In this document: positions 20,819 through 32,369 of the stretch, in pieces
Layout: each line of letters starts with the position of its first letter
Position numbering within the stretch: position 1 is the first letter of the stretch
Origin: Lycium barbarum
Taxonomy: Eukaryota; Streptophyta; Magnoliopsida; Solanales; Solanaceae
Length of the DNA: 64,000 bases
Reading direction: 5' to 3'
NCBI RefSeq assembly: GCF_019175385.1
Contig: NC_083345.1
Location: 122,515,657-122,579,656 of the forward strand
Program-made: the position numbers and the translations under genes
The notes under the pieces: generated by a model
Seen by the model: the letters and a program-made list of their open reading frames with translations, nothing else
Told to the model about the DNA's origin: nothing
Databases searched by the model: none

Positions 20819-20959
20819 AGCGGAATAATAAAACGTGGGTGTTAATAAAAGACTAATAATTATAGTAAAATTTAAATGCATATTTTTTTAATTTCTCAAA
20901 ACACTAGAAGTATTAATAGGTATTTCGGGGGAGAGGCGGGACAAAATTGGGTGTCAACA

Positions 20960-21345
20960 GGTGAGCGAGTGAAAATCAAAGAGTCGTTGTTGGTGAACGA
21001 GTGAAAACCAACCTTGTAAACGTTGGTGGTGAACGAGGAAAACCACAAAGGCTGTACTCAACTCAAACTACAAAGAGCTTAAAGAGATAACCTCCTTGAA
21101 ACCCAAGGGGACTGGATTAGGATACCACATTGGTTCCGAACCAGTATAAAAATCCTGGTGTCATTTATTTTATTGCTCTCATATTATATTCTGCACCCTT
21201 ACTATTTATTGTGGTTTATACTTGTGCAAATCGAAGGACTGATAATTTTGTGCAGGCTGTCTCGCTATTAGTCGACTGGCACAAAACAGTAGTCGACTAG
21301 ATTTTTTTTAATAGGCTTACAATTCAACCCCTCCCCACTTGTACT
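20960..21345 (+). mobile_element. Probable copia (Tork-type) LTR 3' remnant, interrupted by Ogre
   Basis: The motifs GGGACTGGATTAGG, GAACCAGTATAAAAAT and a terminal CAATTCAACCCCTCCCC followed by CTTGTACTTTC resemble the R-U5 end of plant Tork-lineage copia LTRs as remembered. The sequence abuts the Ogre LTR directly, so the Ogre element probably landed in it. The other half would lie left of the window. Confidence 0.45.
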
Positions 21346-22197
21346 TTCAAAAATAAATTTTGAATATTTGTGTGATTGTAAATCAATTTATAAAGTAAAT
21401 TTATTTTTAAATTAAAAAAAAGATCATTTATTTTGACACAAATTAAAAAAATAGGTTCGAATAAATTAAAACAGAAAGAGCAGTAAAGACGACCAAAGTG
21501 GCCCACAATTTTGAATTTAATTGATACATAAGGGATCAACGATAAGTGTAAAAGTGAACGGAAAAGCACGTATAATGTTTGATAAAAGATGGAACATGAA
21601 AAATGTCTACTGATCCAAACACTAATTGGTGTTCCAGTCAGAAGAGTCTGTCGGTCCACTTCAATCACCATTTATTCAAACCAAAAAACAAAGTAGAGTA
21701 CCTTTTTTGCTAAAGAGGGAATGTGTCAGCGTGAACCCTTACGTTGGACTATCATCATACTTTATTATTACCAGAAAAAGGGGCAGTGGTATAGTACTAG
21801 CTGTCACAAATTAAGAAATTAATCAATTATTACGTTTTTCTTAGATATTTCAATTACATATAGATGGGCTAAATAAGATAAATTTAAAAAATGTGAATTA
21901 TTTTTTAAGTATAAGCTTAAGCCAAGTGAGAGTTTACGCAAAAATCTCAAAATTAATTAAGGAGGGGTAAAAAAACAGGATGATATTGAAACCCCTATTT
22001 TCTATTTAAAGAAAAAAGAAGAAGAGAAAAATAGGTTCCTAGACTTCCCTATCTTTCTTTGGCGTGCTCATGAAAAAAAGAAAAAGAGAAAAAAAAGCGT
22101 TTTTCTTTGTTCAAAAAGTAAAAACAAACAATCAAAGAAGTTTTAATGCAAAATGAATCCAAACCTTTGAATTTCTTAGCATACACGTAGCTCCTAT
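21346..22197. other. AT-rich intergenic sequence
   Basis: No gene or clear repeat was recognised. Short frames on both strands lack domains. Confidence 0.5.
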
Positions 22198-22375
22198 CAT
22201 GGGCGGAGCCACCTTAGGCGAAGGGTGGTCAGGTGCACACCCTTCGCCGAAAAATTACGCGGTGTACATAGGTTAAATGTTAGTGATTATATGTATATAT
22301 TTAATTTTGCACACCCTTAACACAAGTGAGAACAAAATTTGCACACCCTTCCCCAAGTTCTTGGCTCCGCCACTA
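22198..22375. mobile_element. hAT-type MITE, 178 bp
   Basis: The terminal inverted repeats CATGGGCGGAGCCA and TAGTGGCGGAGCCA (reverse complement of the right end) are flanked by a perfect 8-bp target duplication GCTCCTAT at 22190-22197 and 22376-22383. The 8-bp TSD and the TIR type indicate hAT. It has no coding capacity. Confidence 0.88.
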
Positions 22376-22479
22376 GCTCCTATTATATAGCAGTACATAG
22401 AACATTACTAGATAGTAATTACCAGAGATGATCCCCTTATGTATCATGTAATTGCAATTTAATACATCCTCATATATTT

Positions 22480-22830
22480 TACACCTATCGCTTTAACAAT
22501 TAACAATTTTGTTGTGAAATCATTAGTATGGATGTCCACTACTCTAAAAATAACTTTCCTCACCCATTTTCATTATGTGCAATAACTCTCATAACTCATT
22601 CATGATCTTAAATGGGTTAAATGTCATGTTCATGACAACCCCTTGTATGATCTTATAAATAGTAATATGGGACATTACATTATAGATATTTGAATACACA
22701 TGAAAGAAATAAGAAAAGCTCTCTTCTCTTGTCTATCTTTATCTCTTTATTGTTCTTGCTTTCCTCTTTTGATATATTATACTAATTGTTTTAGGTTAAT
22801 TTTACAACACGTTATTATCAGCACGAATGA
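22480..22830 (+). mobile_element. Copia LTR relic with PBS-like end
   Basis: A TATA-like TATAAAT near 22646, a CT-rich leader, then TTTTACAACACG and TATCAGCACGA match the LTR end and primer-site region of Ivana/Oryco-type plant copia elements as remembered. No internal coding region follows, so it is a decayed fragment. The left boundary is uncertain. Confidence 0.45.
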
Positions 22831-23052
22831 CTAATTTCATCCTCTGTAACAAGACTTTGTGGTAGGTGTTGGTTATCTACGTAGTAGTTAGAGTTTATGC
22901 CTTTATTATGATTTACAAGTATATGGTTTTATGTTCTTTATTCCTTAAACACTATATTTAATATGAAGTTTCTTTTGGTTGAGATTGATTTCTAAATAAC
23001 AGTAAGGAAAATAATTGTTGCCTAATCAACGTGAAAATCTTAAAAGTTATAA
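22831..23052. other. AT-rich spacer
   Basis: No gene or repeat was recognised. Confidence 0.4.
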
Positions 23053-23549
23053 CACTACGTGAAAAATGTGAGTTATGTGGGGATTTTCGTAGGAATTATA
23101 CAAGAAAATTCGCAGATAATTCAATTTCTTGCAAATTTTCCTACCACACAAAATCCGAAGGAAAAATATTCATGGATAATTACTACATGAGAATTTTCAA
23201 ATTCCCAAGTAAGTCTACCTATGGATTTTGAAAATCCGCATGTAATTTACATGGGGATTAGAATCCCCACATAAATTACTAGCAGATTTTTTTTGCAAAT
23301 AAACAAATAATTCCAAAGATTGTTTTGGTCGAAAATCATCAAAATAGGCAATTTCTTAAAGAAAAATCACCATGTAATTCCGCACGAATATTTCCCCAAA
23401 TAAATTGGTAAGGACGTTTAAGGCAATATTTTTCATAAAACACAACTGCCTTGCGACGAAGGACATCCTCTCAAACCTATCCACACACGTTTCCTTACAA
23501 CTTTTTCTGTTCTTTACTACCTAATGAACTCTTCTTAGTTCTCGTAGTG
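23053..23549. mobile_element. Possible small non-autonomous CACTA-like element
   Basis: It starts CACTACGTGAA and ends with the inverted TTCTCGTAGTG. The interior repeats GGATTTTC/GAAAATCC and TGGGGATTAGAATCCCCA words in both orientations, like subterminal repeats. The 3-bp flanks (TAA and GTC) do not match, so an intact insertion is not proven. Confidence 0.4.
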
Positions 23550-24225
23550 GTCATTTGATAGGTAGCCAAAATTATTCCTTGATTATAATTTCGGGACTAA
23601 TTTATCCCATCTCTTGAGATAAGAAAGGATATTCCATCTTTTAAATTGGGATGCATTTTATACCTTCTATCAAACATGGTGTAAAAAGTTAGTGCTGGGA
23701 TATCCCAGCTTGCACCAAATGACCCCAAACTTATTTACTCAGTAGTTTAGTGTACGCGCATTGTGTGTGTTCCTCCTATTCACGATAACAAACTTGTAAA
23801 AACAACAAACTAAAATTCAAAAGAAGTACTGTTTTCGTTATAATACAAAAATTAACAAAAAAATACAAGTTTCAAAATTATAAATGTTAATGATCATTTT
23901 TAGGGGTTTGAAATGGTTCTTGCTTCAGTTTGTTCTAATACTTGCTTCATTACAAAAAATTGTCGTAAGAGTATTTGATTGAGAAAATGATCATTCAACT
24001 TTACATGAGCATTTGTTAATGTGCATTGCATATACATTTCATGTTAGATATGACGAATTTGTGTCTATATTTTATCAACAACTAAAAAATTTACCCTCGT
24101 TTTACTCATTTTGTGAGAGTGCCACAGCTCGTACTGTTATTCCATTCATACCTTGATAATTGCATATGTCCGAACTCGATAATTATCTCGGTCCTTTTAT
24201 ATTTTTAGCACGATCATTATCTCAC
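23550..24225. other. AT-rich intergenic sequence
   Basis: No gene was recognised and no long open frame has a known domain. Confidence 0.4.
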
Positions 24226-24269
24226 TCTCACTACTAAAAAAACAGGGTTTTTTGACCAAATAATTTCGA

Positions 24270-24555
24270 CCTCACTTTTTGGTCGAAAAAAAATCGACCA
24301 CATGAGGTCGAAATTTTCAGAATTTTTTTTTTTTTTTTTTTTTGATTTCGACCTCATGTGGTCGATATTTAAACGGAAAATAAAATTTCGACCGCACGAG
24401 GTTGAAACTTATTTTTGTACAAATAATAAATGAAAAAAACATTTTAAAAATTTAATTATATAAATAAAACAATTAATTAAAAAAAAAAAGCACGCGGTCA
24501 AAATAAATTTGGTCAAATCTGACTTAATTATTTCGACCGCACGCGGTCAAAATAA
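24270..24555. repeat. Left subterminal repeats of CACTA element
   Basis: Five or so copies of TTTCGACC(T/G)CA(C/T)G.GGTCGAAA-like words in both orientations, with a poly-T run near 24325-24343. Confidence 0.85.
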
Positions 24556-25033
24556 TAAATTTGAAAAATTTAATGTACTCCCCCAACATCAATCGTGCAA
24601 TTCTCACCAAAAATACCAAAACCTAATTTTATCCCAAACTCCCACCCCCACCACACCCCTACCCCGCCGTCGACGCCCCATCCCCACCACACCCCTCCCC
24701 GCCGCCGACGCCCCATCCCCACCACTGCCTGTCCTCCGTTGCCGCCCTTGCTGTCCGCCAGGTACCTTCTTTAATTGTTTATTTTTTGCATCTTTTATGA
24801 TATGTGTGGTAGTTCTAATTTCTTGGTCCTTCAACCTTTTTAGAGGGGGGAACCACAGAAGCAAGTTGACTAGTGATGTAGCTGGGGAGCTTAGTGATAC
24901 ATCTGTAAGTTGTGAGGAAACTAGATCCAATTCTCAGGCTATTGCATTTTCTCCATTGGAGCAGCAAGTGCTGAAGAAGGTTGTTATCTTTTCCTTCTAC
25001 CCATTATTAGTTTACCTTCTGTTGATCCACTAA
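24509..25033 (+). pseudogene. Exon-like Pro-rich and Ser-rich segment inside CACTA element
   Basis: An open frame begins with a Pro/Thr/Arg-rich stretch. Splice-like borders divide it: exon to 24761 (CCAG), intron 24762-24843 (GTACCT...TTTTTAG), then 24844-24979 encoding a Ser/Glu-rich stretch ending SPLEQQVLKK before GTTGTT. The parent gene is not recognised. It may be a captured host fragment, and a functional gene is not claimed. Confidence 0.35.
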
Positions 25034-27169
25034 AATTTGCCTCAGAAATGCTATTACTGAAAACATGGTGAGTTATGGAATCTAAAGCTCTTGATGATAT
25101 TTTTTTAGAACCTTTTTCTCTGTTCCTTTATTTTCCTCATTTCCTGTATGTTGGCCTATAGATTGACCAAAAAGGAAAAGTTAAGGAAGTCTGTGTAAGC
25201 TAAGTATCATGTTCATCTTTATATTTTTGCAACGAATAATATATCCTGGAAATATTGGAAAATGGCCATGTAATGCATGCCTCTTGGAGTCTTGGTCCTC
25301 TTTTTGGGTACAATTTAAACCTTCTCATTTACAAGTTTAAAGAAAAAAATTCTTTTCTGTACCATGATAGTGTACGTTATTTTCAACTTCAGCAAGGTGA
25401 ATAAATTGGAAGAGGTGGAATTGCAAGTGTATGCAAGTGGTTTGATTTCATGTTTATTTATTCTCCCTACAAGAACAACGTTCGATACCAAACAAGTTGG
25501 GGTCGATATTAATCTTCACTAATCATGTTCAATTTTGAATTTACAGATCTCATCTTAAATATCATCACTAGTATGAAAGAAATAAGTAGTAAGTTAACAC
25601 TGATTATGTTGTTTAATTGGACAGCTACGGGCAAAATAACCATGAGAATTAATTTGTGGTCTTTATCAGTGTTCTGCAAAGCAGTATGTGGTGTACTTTC
25701 ATATGGTTGTTGGTGGTGTTTTTAAGGATAATGCTTCAAGCGTTGAGTTTAGAGTTGAGTCTTGCTTTGACATTGTTTTTAGTATGTTTCTGTGGGTTTC
25801 TGCAATATAATTATCCCTCCACTAATGTCTTGCAGTTTCAAGTAGTTTATTAATCTCTTTTTTTTTTGGTATAGAAATCTATGTGGGTCAGTTTGCTTGT
25901 GATTTGAAACTTGATGAATATTAGATCTCTTCTACTCTTTTTTAACCGACAGTATGGTGTCTGAAAGAATTAATATTTCCTCCACTAAGCAAGCATAGAA
26001 ATGCTTATGGTTAGTATTGAATATATCTTAGTCGTGTTAATACGTTTACTTTAGGTCCTACTCTTTCTAAGAGTCTTTTAGTCCTATTAGAGATACTTAT
26101 GCCAGTAGGAAATGAAGAGAACTTCTAGTACATTTCATTTTTATTGTTATTATGTATAATGTTGACTTGAGATGAATTTAAATGAGGAATATGGTTAATG
26201 AGGATTCAAATAGTTGTCTCCAACTTGTCTGAGACTGAGGCATAATAGTTGTTGCTTGTTTGCTTACTGATAAGCAGTTCTAGGATTGCTTTCACTATGC
26301 TTTTTGGTGTTTAAATTTGTTGGTTGGTGTTGCAATATAGTTGACTCGCAGATGCAGCAGAGCTATGCTACCTCCAAGCAAGTAAAGTCCACAACTTGAA
26401 CCTTTTGAGTCAATACTCATCAAGTGTACTAGCTATGCGCTTCCTAGATTTTTGTCAAACTACCATGACGTTTGTGCCTATTCTCCAGTTACAATGTAAG
26501 GTGAAGAGGTGGTTCAGATTATTGAACTGGATTTAGTCTATCTCATTTTTGTTGGATGGAAAAGAAAAACTGAAAAGGAATGACGAAATTAATGGAAGTT
26601 ATTGCTTACAAATTTGTTGAAGTCTAGTCATCCACGTTTAAATATGAGCTTGCAAAATTGTGGGTCCTGATCAATGTCTTCTCTTTCTACTTTTATCAGT
26701 GTAGTTTTTCCTTTTCTCTCATTCTCTCCCTCTTTTTCAATTTTAGTTACTCTTTTCTCGGAAGGTGTAACTATGAAAGCTTGTGGTTAACTATTAAAAG
26801 ACAAAAGGTTAGGGACCTTATGGCTATTCTTGTGTTAAAAATTGTTTGTTGTGATCCTCCTATGTTGGTAGATTTGGTGCTTGTTTGTTGGAAGGGTAGG
26901 AACTTTCAACTCCAGTGTCCTTATAGCTAGCGGATCAATTTGTTAGATTTGCTTTAGATTGAATTCGTTAGTAGTTTAACGAATTTTCGGCTCCTAGAGA
27001 CACCAGTGGCTAAGTATAAAGCAGGAAATCCATAGAGCATTGGGCTTAAGGTATTCATATCAGAATGTTTTTTAGTAAAACATCTTTTTTCTTGTTTGTA
27101 ATACAAATATAGGTCTCTCATTGTGTCTTGGGTTTTTTGTTTATTGATGTTGTATGTTTGTTTTTGCAG

Positions 27170-27257
27170 CCCCAGGTGATTACAGTGGTTCTGAAAGTTC
27201 ACATGCATTGTGAGGCTTGTGCTCACGAAATCAAGAGGCGTATACAAAGAATGAAAG
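27170..27257 (+). pseudogene. Captured HMA-domain exon of HIPP type inside CACTA
   Basis: It is preceded by T-rich TTTTTGCAG and followed by GCAAG, where a normal donor would read GTAAG. The 88-nt exon encodes about 29 residues with VVLKVHMHCEACAHEIKRR, the metal-binding M-x-C-x-x-C loop of heavy-metal-associated (HMA) domains. It resembles the second HMA domain of isoprenylated plant metallochaperones of the FP3/HIPP7 kind. Only the first strand, loop and helix are present; the rest of the domain was not found. It lies within CACTA TIRs, so transduplication is the simplest reading. No evidence of expression can be seen. Confidence 0.7.
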
Positions 27258-27704
27258 GCAAGATTATTAATTTTGCTATTATTTTCTTCACTCTTTTTCT
27301 TTTATTTAATTAATTTGGGAGTAGTAGGAGTACTATTTTGATTCATTATGCTAATTTTCTGATTATGCTTTTGTTACACTTTTCAGCTGTATTTGTTAAT
27401 TAAAGGACGTTTCTTTTCTCTTTTTCGGATCTCTACAATAACATTGGATACTTAAGGATCTCTATATTCTATATATGTACCTTTCTCAATCAGTACATTC
27501 TTTTATTAGTTAGTAGGAATAGAATATTCAATTCTTAAAGATTCTCTTAAAATTCTTCAGTTTTGAGTTTAATTCAAGCACATGTCCTCCACTACTAATG
27601 AATCTTTGGAATCATTAGTAATAGTATTGACTGTTGGGTATCATCAAAAGTTGCATATATGACTTAGGAAATTGATACCATACATAATTAATTAATTAAT
27701 TTTC

Positions 27705-27787
27705 ATGGAAGAACCAGCAGGGGCACCAGCTAAAGAAGAAGCAGCAGCAACACAAGCTAAAGAAGAAACTGTTCAAAACAAGTTTAG
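27705..27787 (+). pseudogene. Ala/Glu/Lys-rich exon-like piece inside CACTA
   Basis: An ATG followed by EEPAGAPAKEEAAATQAKEE, then a donor-like TTTAG|GTATTT. Acidic Ala/Lys/Glu-rich linkers are common in HIPP proteins, so it may come from the same or a related gene as the HMA exon, but low complexity makes this weak. Confidence 0.4.
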
Positions 27788-28379
27788 GTATTTTATGAAT
27801 TGTGCTGATAACATGTTTTGCATTTCGATAAATTGATCTAACTTTACAATGCAGGATGTGTTTGCACCCTGTTTGAAAAGATCAATATGAAAATATTGCT
27901 ATGTCACAAGAAGACGTAGTTCATGCTCTTGTTGATGAGGATAATGGGGAGGAATCGGATCATGTCTGTAACACCCAACGTTGACTTTTGGATTGTAATA
28001 TTGCTATGTTTTCTTGGATATGTATTTTTTTTTATGATAGTTTTAATTCGAATTAGATGTACTTTTGAAGGTGAATTTGATTGTAGGAAGTAGTTTATGG
28101 ATGTTTTAACTTTACGATGTTTAAGTGTTTGAATATAGAAAGTAGTTTATAGTTGTTTAACTTTACGATGTTCAAGTGTTTGAATGTAGTTTTAAGGATA
28201 TTTAGAAGTACTTTAAATTGAAACTTGAGGTTGAATTTGATTTTAGAATGTGAAGTTTATGATTGTAGAAGTACTTTGATGAATTGGACGTGTTGATGAA
28301 TTGCATTGTTGATTTGGTTGATGAGTGTGATTGGCAGGTGGGCTGCTGTAAAAGCAGCTGAATATTGGAAATTTTTTTC

Positions 28380-28870
28380 CAGATTTTCGACCTCATGAGG
28401 TCGAAAATTCACCCAGATATTGATAATTTTCGACCTCATAAGGTCGAAATTGTACTCAAAAATTAAAATTTCGATCGCACGAGGTCGAAAATCTGGGCAA
28501 CATTTTGAATTTCGACCTCATGAGGTCGAAATCTGGCAACAATATTGCTAAATTTCGACCTCATGCGGTCGAAATTCTGAAAATATTTTTTTATTATTTT
28601 CAGAATATTTGTATAAAAATAATATTTTCGACCGCGTGTGGTCGAAATTTTTTATTAATATTTTAAAAAAAATAACTTTTTCGACCTCACGTGGTCGAAA
28701 AATTTATTTTCGTAATTTAGGTAGAAAACTTATTTCGACCGCGTGAGGTCGAAAATTTTCGACCACGTGAGGTCGAAAAAAATTTCACCCTACCTGTTAG
28801 CGACCATGCCTTGTGGTGGAAATTTTGGTCGAAAATTGGCCTTTTTCGACCGCGTGTGGTCGAAAATTTT
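28380..28870. repeat. Right subterminal repeats of CACTA element
   Basis: About ten GGTCGAAA/TTTCGACC words arranged as inverted pairs around CTCATGAG, CGCACGAG or CACGTGAG centres. Confidence 0.88.
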
Positions 28871-28902
28871 AGTCGAATTTCACTGTTTTTTTAGTAGTGT
28901 CT

Positions 28903-31900
28903 ATCTATAATTGCTTTCCAAGGTACTTCATTTACACGTGATCAATTTTATAAATACGGTCTTTTTTCTATTTCTATCCCTCTGTACAAAATACTAATCA
29001 ATGTTTTTACTTCTTAAGATAAAATTCACATTAATAGTATGATTTAACCTTTTTTTTTTTTTTTTTTTTTTGTAGTATTGGTTAATTTAAAAGTAATTCC
29101 ATTTGACTAACAGTAGACAAAATAATTAAATGTACTTCCAATTTTAAGTCCTTCTATTGTTCAACGGGAAAAGAATATCCTAATTTCTCGTGAGTTCACG
29201 CCCACATCGTATCCCGTATGAATTATTATTAATGTACATGCACTTTTAAATATTATGCATAAAAATTGCAGGATCTATTAAATGCCCTACCTTTGAGTGC
29301 GATTTGAACTATTGACTTACTTAATTGAAAATAACCAATTAGGTTTATGACGAAAGCTAGAAATCAATCACTGATCCAATGTGAGTACCTCTGCTGCTCT
29401 GCAGGATAGACCTCAACAGAAAACTGAAAAGTAACGGCAGCAAGTGATTGAGTTCAGTAGTTCCTCATATAAAATTATTGACTCTATAGATAATACTTTG
29501 TCTAATTTCATTACTCTTTTTTTCCACAGAATACACATCCATGGAAAGTAACATGAAGGAAACTATAAATATATAGTATATGCTATATATGTAGTTCGAT
29601 TAAGGAAATGATTTACGTAAGGTAAAATCCCAATTGATTTTAAAGATCTAAATTTTAGAACTTTTTACATTGTTCAGATAAGAAAAGGTTTAATACTCAA
29701 AATTCTAATCGAGTTCAAAGTTCTAAATATTAGAGAAATAATTAAAATACTGTTTTATCCGCTGCACAATTAATTTTTTAAATAATAAAATTGTAATCAA
29801 AGCATCGAATATTGAAATAAATAGTAAATAAAAATCAGCTCTTTTACAGTTTTCTTCTAACGCATCTTAAAGGAATTATAGTTGAATGCAGGTTCCAAAA
29901 TAGTAGTTTAGTTCTTAAATGTTGGAGTACGTAATTTATTTCTTAATTTCGGTAAAACGATATAGAAAAGTCAAGGTGATGTATTTTTTTAGTAAATAAA
30001 GTTCTAAATATTAGGATTTTTTGCATATTTCAAATTAGGATAGGTTTAATAATTAAAATTATAATTGATTTTATAATCCTATATATTAGGAGATTAAATA
30101 ATTATTTTGTCTAGTGTGAAACTAACTTTTAATGGGTCAAAAAGGCAAGCCATATTTTACTAAAGAGCTTCGTGCTTTTAATATAGGTGACATCATCAAA
30201 GGAACTCATATGTTCCTATGAATCGTGCTACTTTTAAAAAACTCCAACAATAAAAATAAGTAAATAAGACCACTTTTGCACAAGAAGAGGTTGAAAAGGG
30301 CACACGAGAATGTTTTTAACTTCAACGAAAAGTACATGTAGACAATGAGTCAATGACGACGTACCTTATTAAAAAGTTCAAAAAGTCTTTAACTCGTCAT
30401 CACTTTTTCCAGCTAATGGAGTATCCATCGATAATAACCATTATCCGGGATTTTGATTCATAATGGCATAAAACTCACATGAAAATTTTGTATTAAAAGT
30501 TTGAGAAAAAAGAAGTCCTGTCCTGGCCTCACTTGTCCTCAAATTTCATAAAGTTCTCTTACTCTTGTTACACTGTTTTAAACCTTGCTTTATAATGTAA
30601 TTGTTGAAAAGTTAATTTTAAGCAATCTCAAAAATTGATTATAAAAAGAGATCAAGACACAAATAAATGGCAATGATTAAAATTTACAAATGAACAATAA
30701 CAATGAATTTGGTCGACATATTATGAGATATTTAAATGAGTATAGAACTTTCATGAAGAATACTTACTTTAAAGATAAGTTCATGCCTTTCTTATTCTGT
30801 TGTTCACGTTGGGTATCTCAATATCTAAGGATCTGCATCAATACCATAAAATAAAAACCAAAAAAAAAAAAAAAATGCAGAGGAAAACTTATGTTATGTA
30901 TTGCATAAGTGCATATTGTTGTTTTCATTCAACATTTTTGTGTTCAATAAAAATATCTTCTCACCCAATGCAATCTTCAAAGAAAGGATAATCAGTGAAA
31001 CAGAGACATATAAACATGAAAATTTTGGTCTCAATACATTGACATGAATTCATGTCATTAAATTAAAGATACTTTGCCAAGACTATTTGGAGCAGATTGG
31101 TTGGCTGCAAACATTATAACTTCCTACTAAAAATCTACTCAGAATAACATCTTTAAAAATATTGATGCCTATACCATCTTAAAAATCTACTTAGATGTGT
31201 TTACCAGAAGTGGTATCGATACCTTTAACTTTTGCACCAATTGGACCTTAGATCTGTTAATTTAGCTTAGACGTAGCATATATTTCCTGCATAATCAAGA
31301 AGAATAACATAATTAATACATTAATAAACTCAAATCATATATTGATCGCTAATGGTTACAAAGAACCATTAGAGACGAAAAACCTAATTAGTGCGTTGTA
31401 GATTTTATAATACATATGTTTGTGAATTGTAGATTTTGTTGAATATTTGGAGATACGCTTATAGCAATTGTTTTAGTTTAGGACTATTATTTATGAATTT
31501 AAATTTTGTTTCCTATAATAATTATTACACCTAGACTTTATTCACGAAATACCAAATTTATAAAGGACTTGTATAATTTAAAACGTCTTGCCAAAAATAA
31601 CGTTAGTTGTTAAGTTTTTATTGCATTTTTTATTTTGAAAGATTTTTTTTTGTTTTTGGTTATTAGTGTTTATGTATATTAATTTGAGAAAATCAGTAAA
31701 TGACGATTTTGTCTGTTGTAGAATCTTTTAAATAATGGAAAAAAATTCAATTAATATTTCTAAGATCCTTGGTGCTTTTAATATAGCATATAGATATATA
31801 GATTCTCCACAATAACGGATTCACTTTCGTTCTTTTCCAAGCACTGATTGACTTTCATTCTTTCCCAAGCATATTTGGGAATTTTTGGCTGTGCCTTTCC

Positions 31901-32179
31901 ACCCTCATTTTGTTTCCAAAAAGCTAAGCATATCTATTGTACGTACAACCATTACTAACACCCACTAACTCGATCCTCTTAAATCTATCCTTTTAAAACT
32001 TTCTGTTTCCTTCCAACTTTAAAACTTGCTTTACGACTTAAGAACTCTTCTGTTTTTTTCTCTTAGTACAGTGTTTTTTCTCTTAGTACAATCGTTACTA
32101 ACACCCACTTACTACCTAGGGTTCATAAATTCAACAAGCCCCCGGCAAACCACCCACTAACTCGCTGAATCAGCTGCCC
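28903..32179. other. AT-rich intergenic region without recognisable gene
   Basis: About 3.3 kb with poly-T (about 29049-29072) and poly-A (about 30859-30875) tracts and scattered short frames. No domain, RNA gene or bounded transposon could be supported. A short word GTGCTTTTAATATAG recurs near 30172 and 31772. Confidence 0.5.
31680..31800. repeat. Dispersed repeat copy, also at about 61790-61910
   Basis: The two stretches share AGTAAATGACGATT.TGTCT, AATATTTCTAA.ATCCTT and TTTTAATAT.G.ATA in the same order and orientation. The family is not identified. Confidence 0.5.
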
Positions 32180-32187
32180 GTTGTAGT

Positions 32188-32369
32188 CAGTGGCGGAGCC
32201 ACATATAGTTGAGGGGTGTCAGACACCCCTTTGTTGGAAAATTACACTTTTTAGCTAGGTTTTTTTTTTCTTATGTATATATACTACATATTGACACTTC
32301 TTGGCTTCTTTATGAATTTACTTCTTTATATTTCGACACTCCTTAGTGAAAATTCTGGCTCTGTCAGTG
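32188..32369. mobile_element. hAT-type MITE, 182 bp
   Basis: The left TIR CAGTGGCGGAGCCAC pairs with the diverged right end CACTGACAGAGCCAG (reverse complement). The 8-bp flanks GTTGTAGT (32180-32187) and GTTGTAAT (32370-32377) match at 7 of 8. It is of the same TIR family as 22198-22375. Confidence 0.75.

Larger units (their letters stand above)
1..20959 (-). mobile_element. Ogre/Tat-lineage Ty3-gypsy LTR retrotransposon, left end outside window
   Basis: Two near-identical long repeats (1-3519 and 17444-20959) flank minus-strand gag, protease, RT, RNase H and integrase reading frames. The right LTR starts and ends TG...CA on the coding strand and is followed by a tRNA-type primer site; the left LTR is preceded by a polypurine tract. 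The missing part of the left LTR is about 1.62 kb, so the whole element would be about 22.6 kb. Size, an extra ORF upstream of gag, an intron between protease and RT, a second archaeal-type RNase H, a tRNA-Arg-like primer site and tandem repeats in the 3' UTR are all known traits of the plant Ogre/Tat lineage. The base pairs right of the element (GGTGA) are a candidate TSD; its partner lies outside the window. The only coding lesion recognised is a TGA at 8426-8428. Confidence 0.93.
15825..20959 (-). repeat. 5' LTR of Ogre element (complete, 5135 bp)
   Basis: It is bounded by TGTTGACACC at 20959 (minus strand) and TATAACA at 15825. Its distal 3.5 kb matches 1-3519. It contains a TATA box, a perfect palindrome, a cluster of GGGC/GCCC hairpins and a TAA-rich tract. 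Open frames inside (for example 19343-19831) are compositional and lack domains. Confidence 0.93.
24229..28899. mobile_element. Non-autonomous CACTA (En/Spm) transposon, 4671 bp, with captured exon-like segments
   Basis: The left end CACTACTAAAAAAACAG at 24229 and its inverse at 28899 (ending CTGTTTTTTTAGTAGTG) form TIRs of about 17 bp. The 3-bp target duplication TCT lies at 24226-24228 and 28900-28902. Subterminal arrays of the palindrome TTTCGACCTCATGAGGTCGAAA type (about 24270-24550 and 28380-28870) are typical CACTA transposase-binding repeats. No transposase domain was found. The interior holds pieces with splice-like borders, including an HMA exon. Confidence 0.92.

Noticed and set aside
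23050..23552. Fully supported CACTA insertion
   Set aside because: The ends are inverted CACTACG/CGTAGTG, but the 3-bp flanks differ, so it was listed at low confidence only.
24509..25033. A 174-codon gene in the CACTA element
   Set aside because: The frame runs through an apparent intron (24762-24843) and a low-complexity Pro-rich start; better seen as exon-like fragments than as one gene.
31680..31800. Helitron end (TTTTAATATAG-type terminus)
   Set aside because: No 5' TC start, no 3' hairpin plus CTRR that could be confirmed; kept only as an unidentified dispersed repeat.
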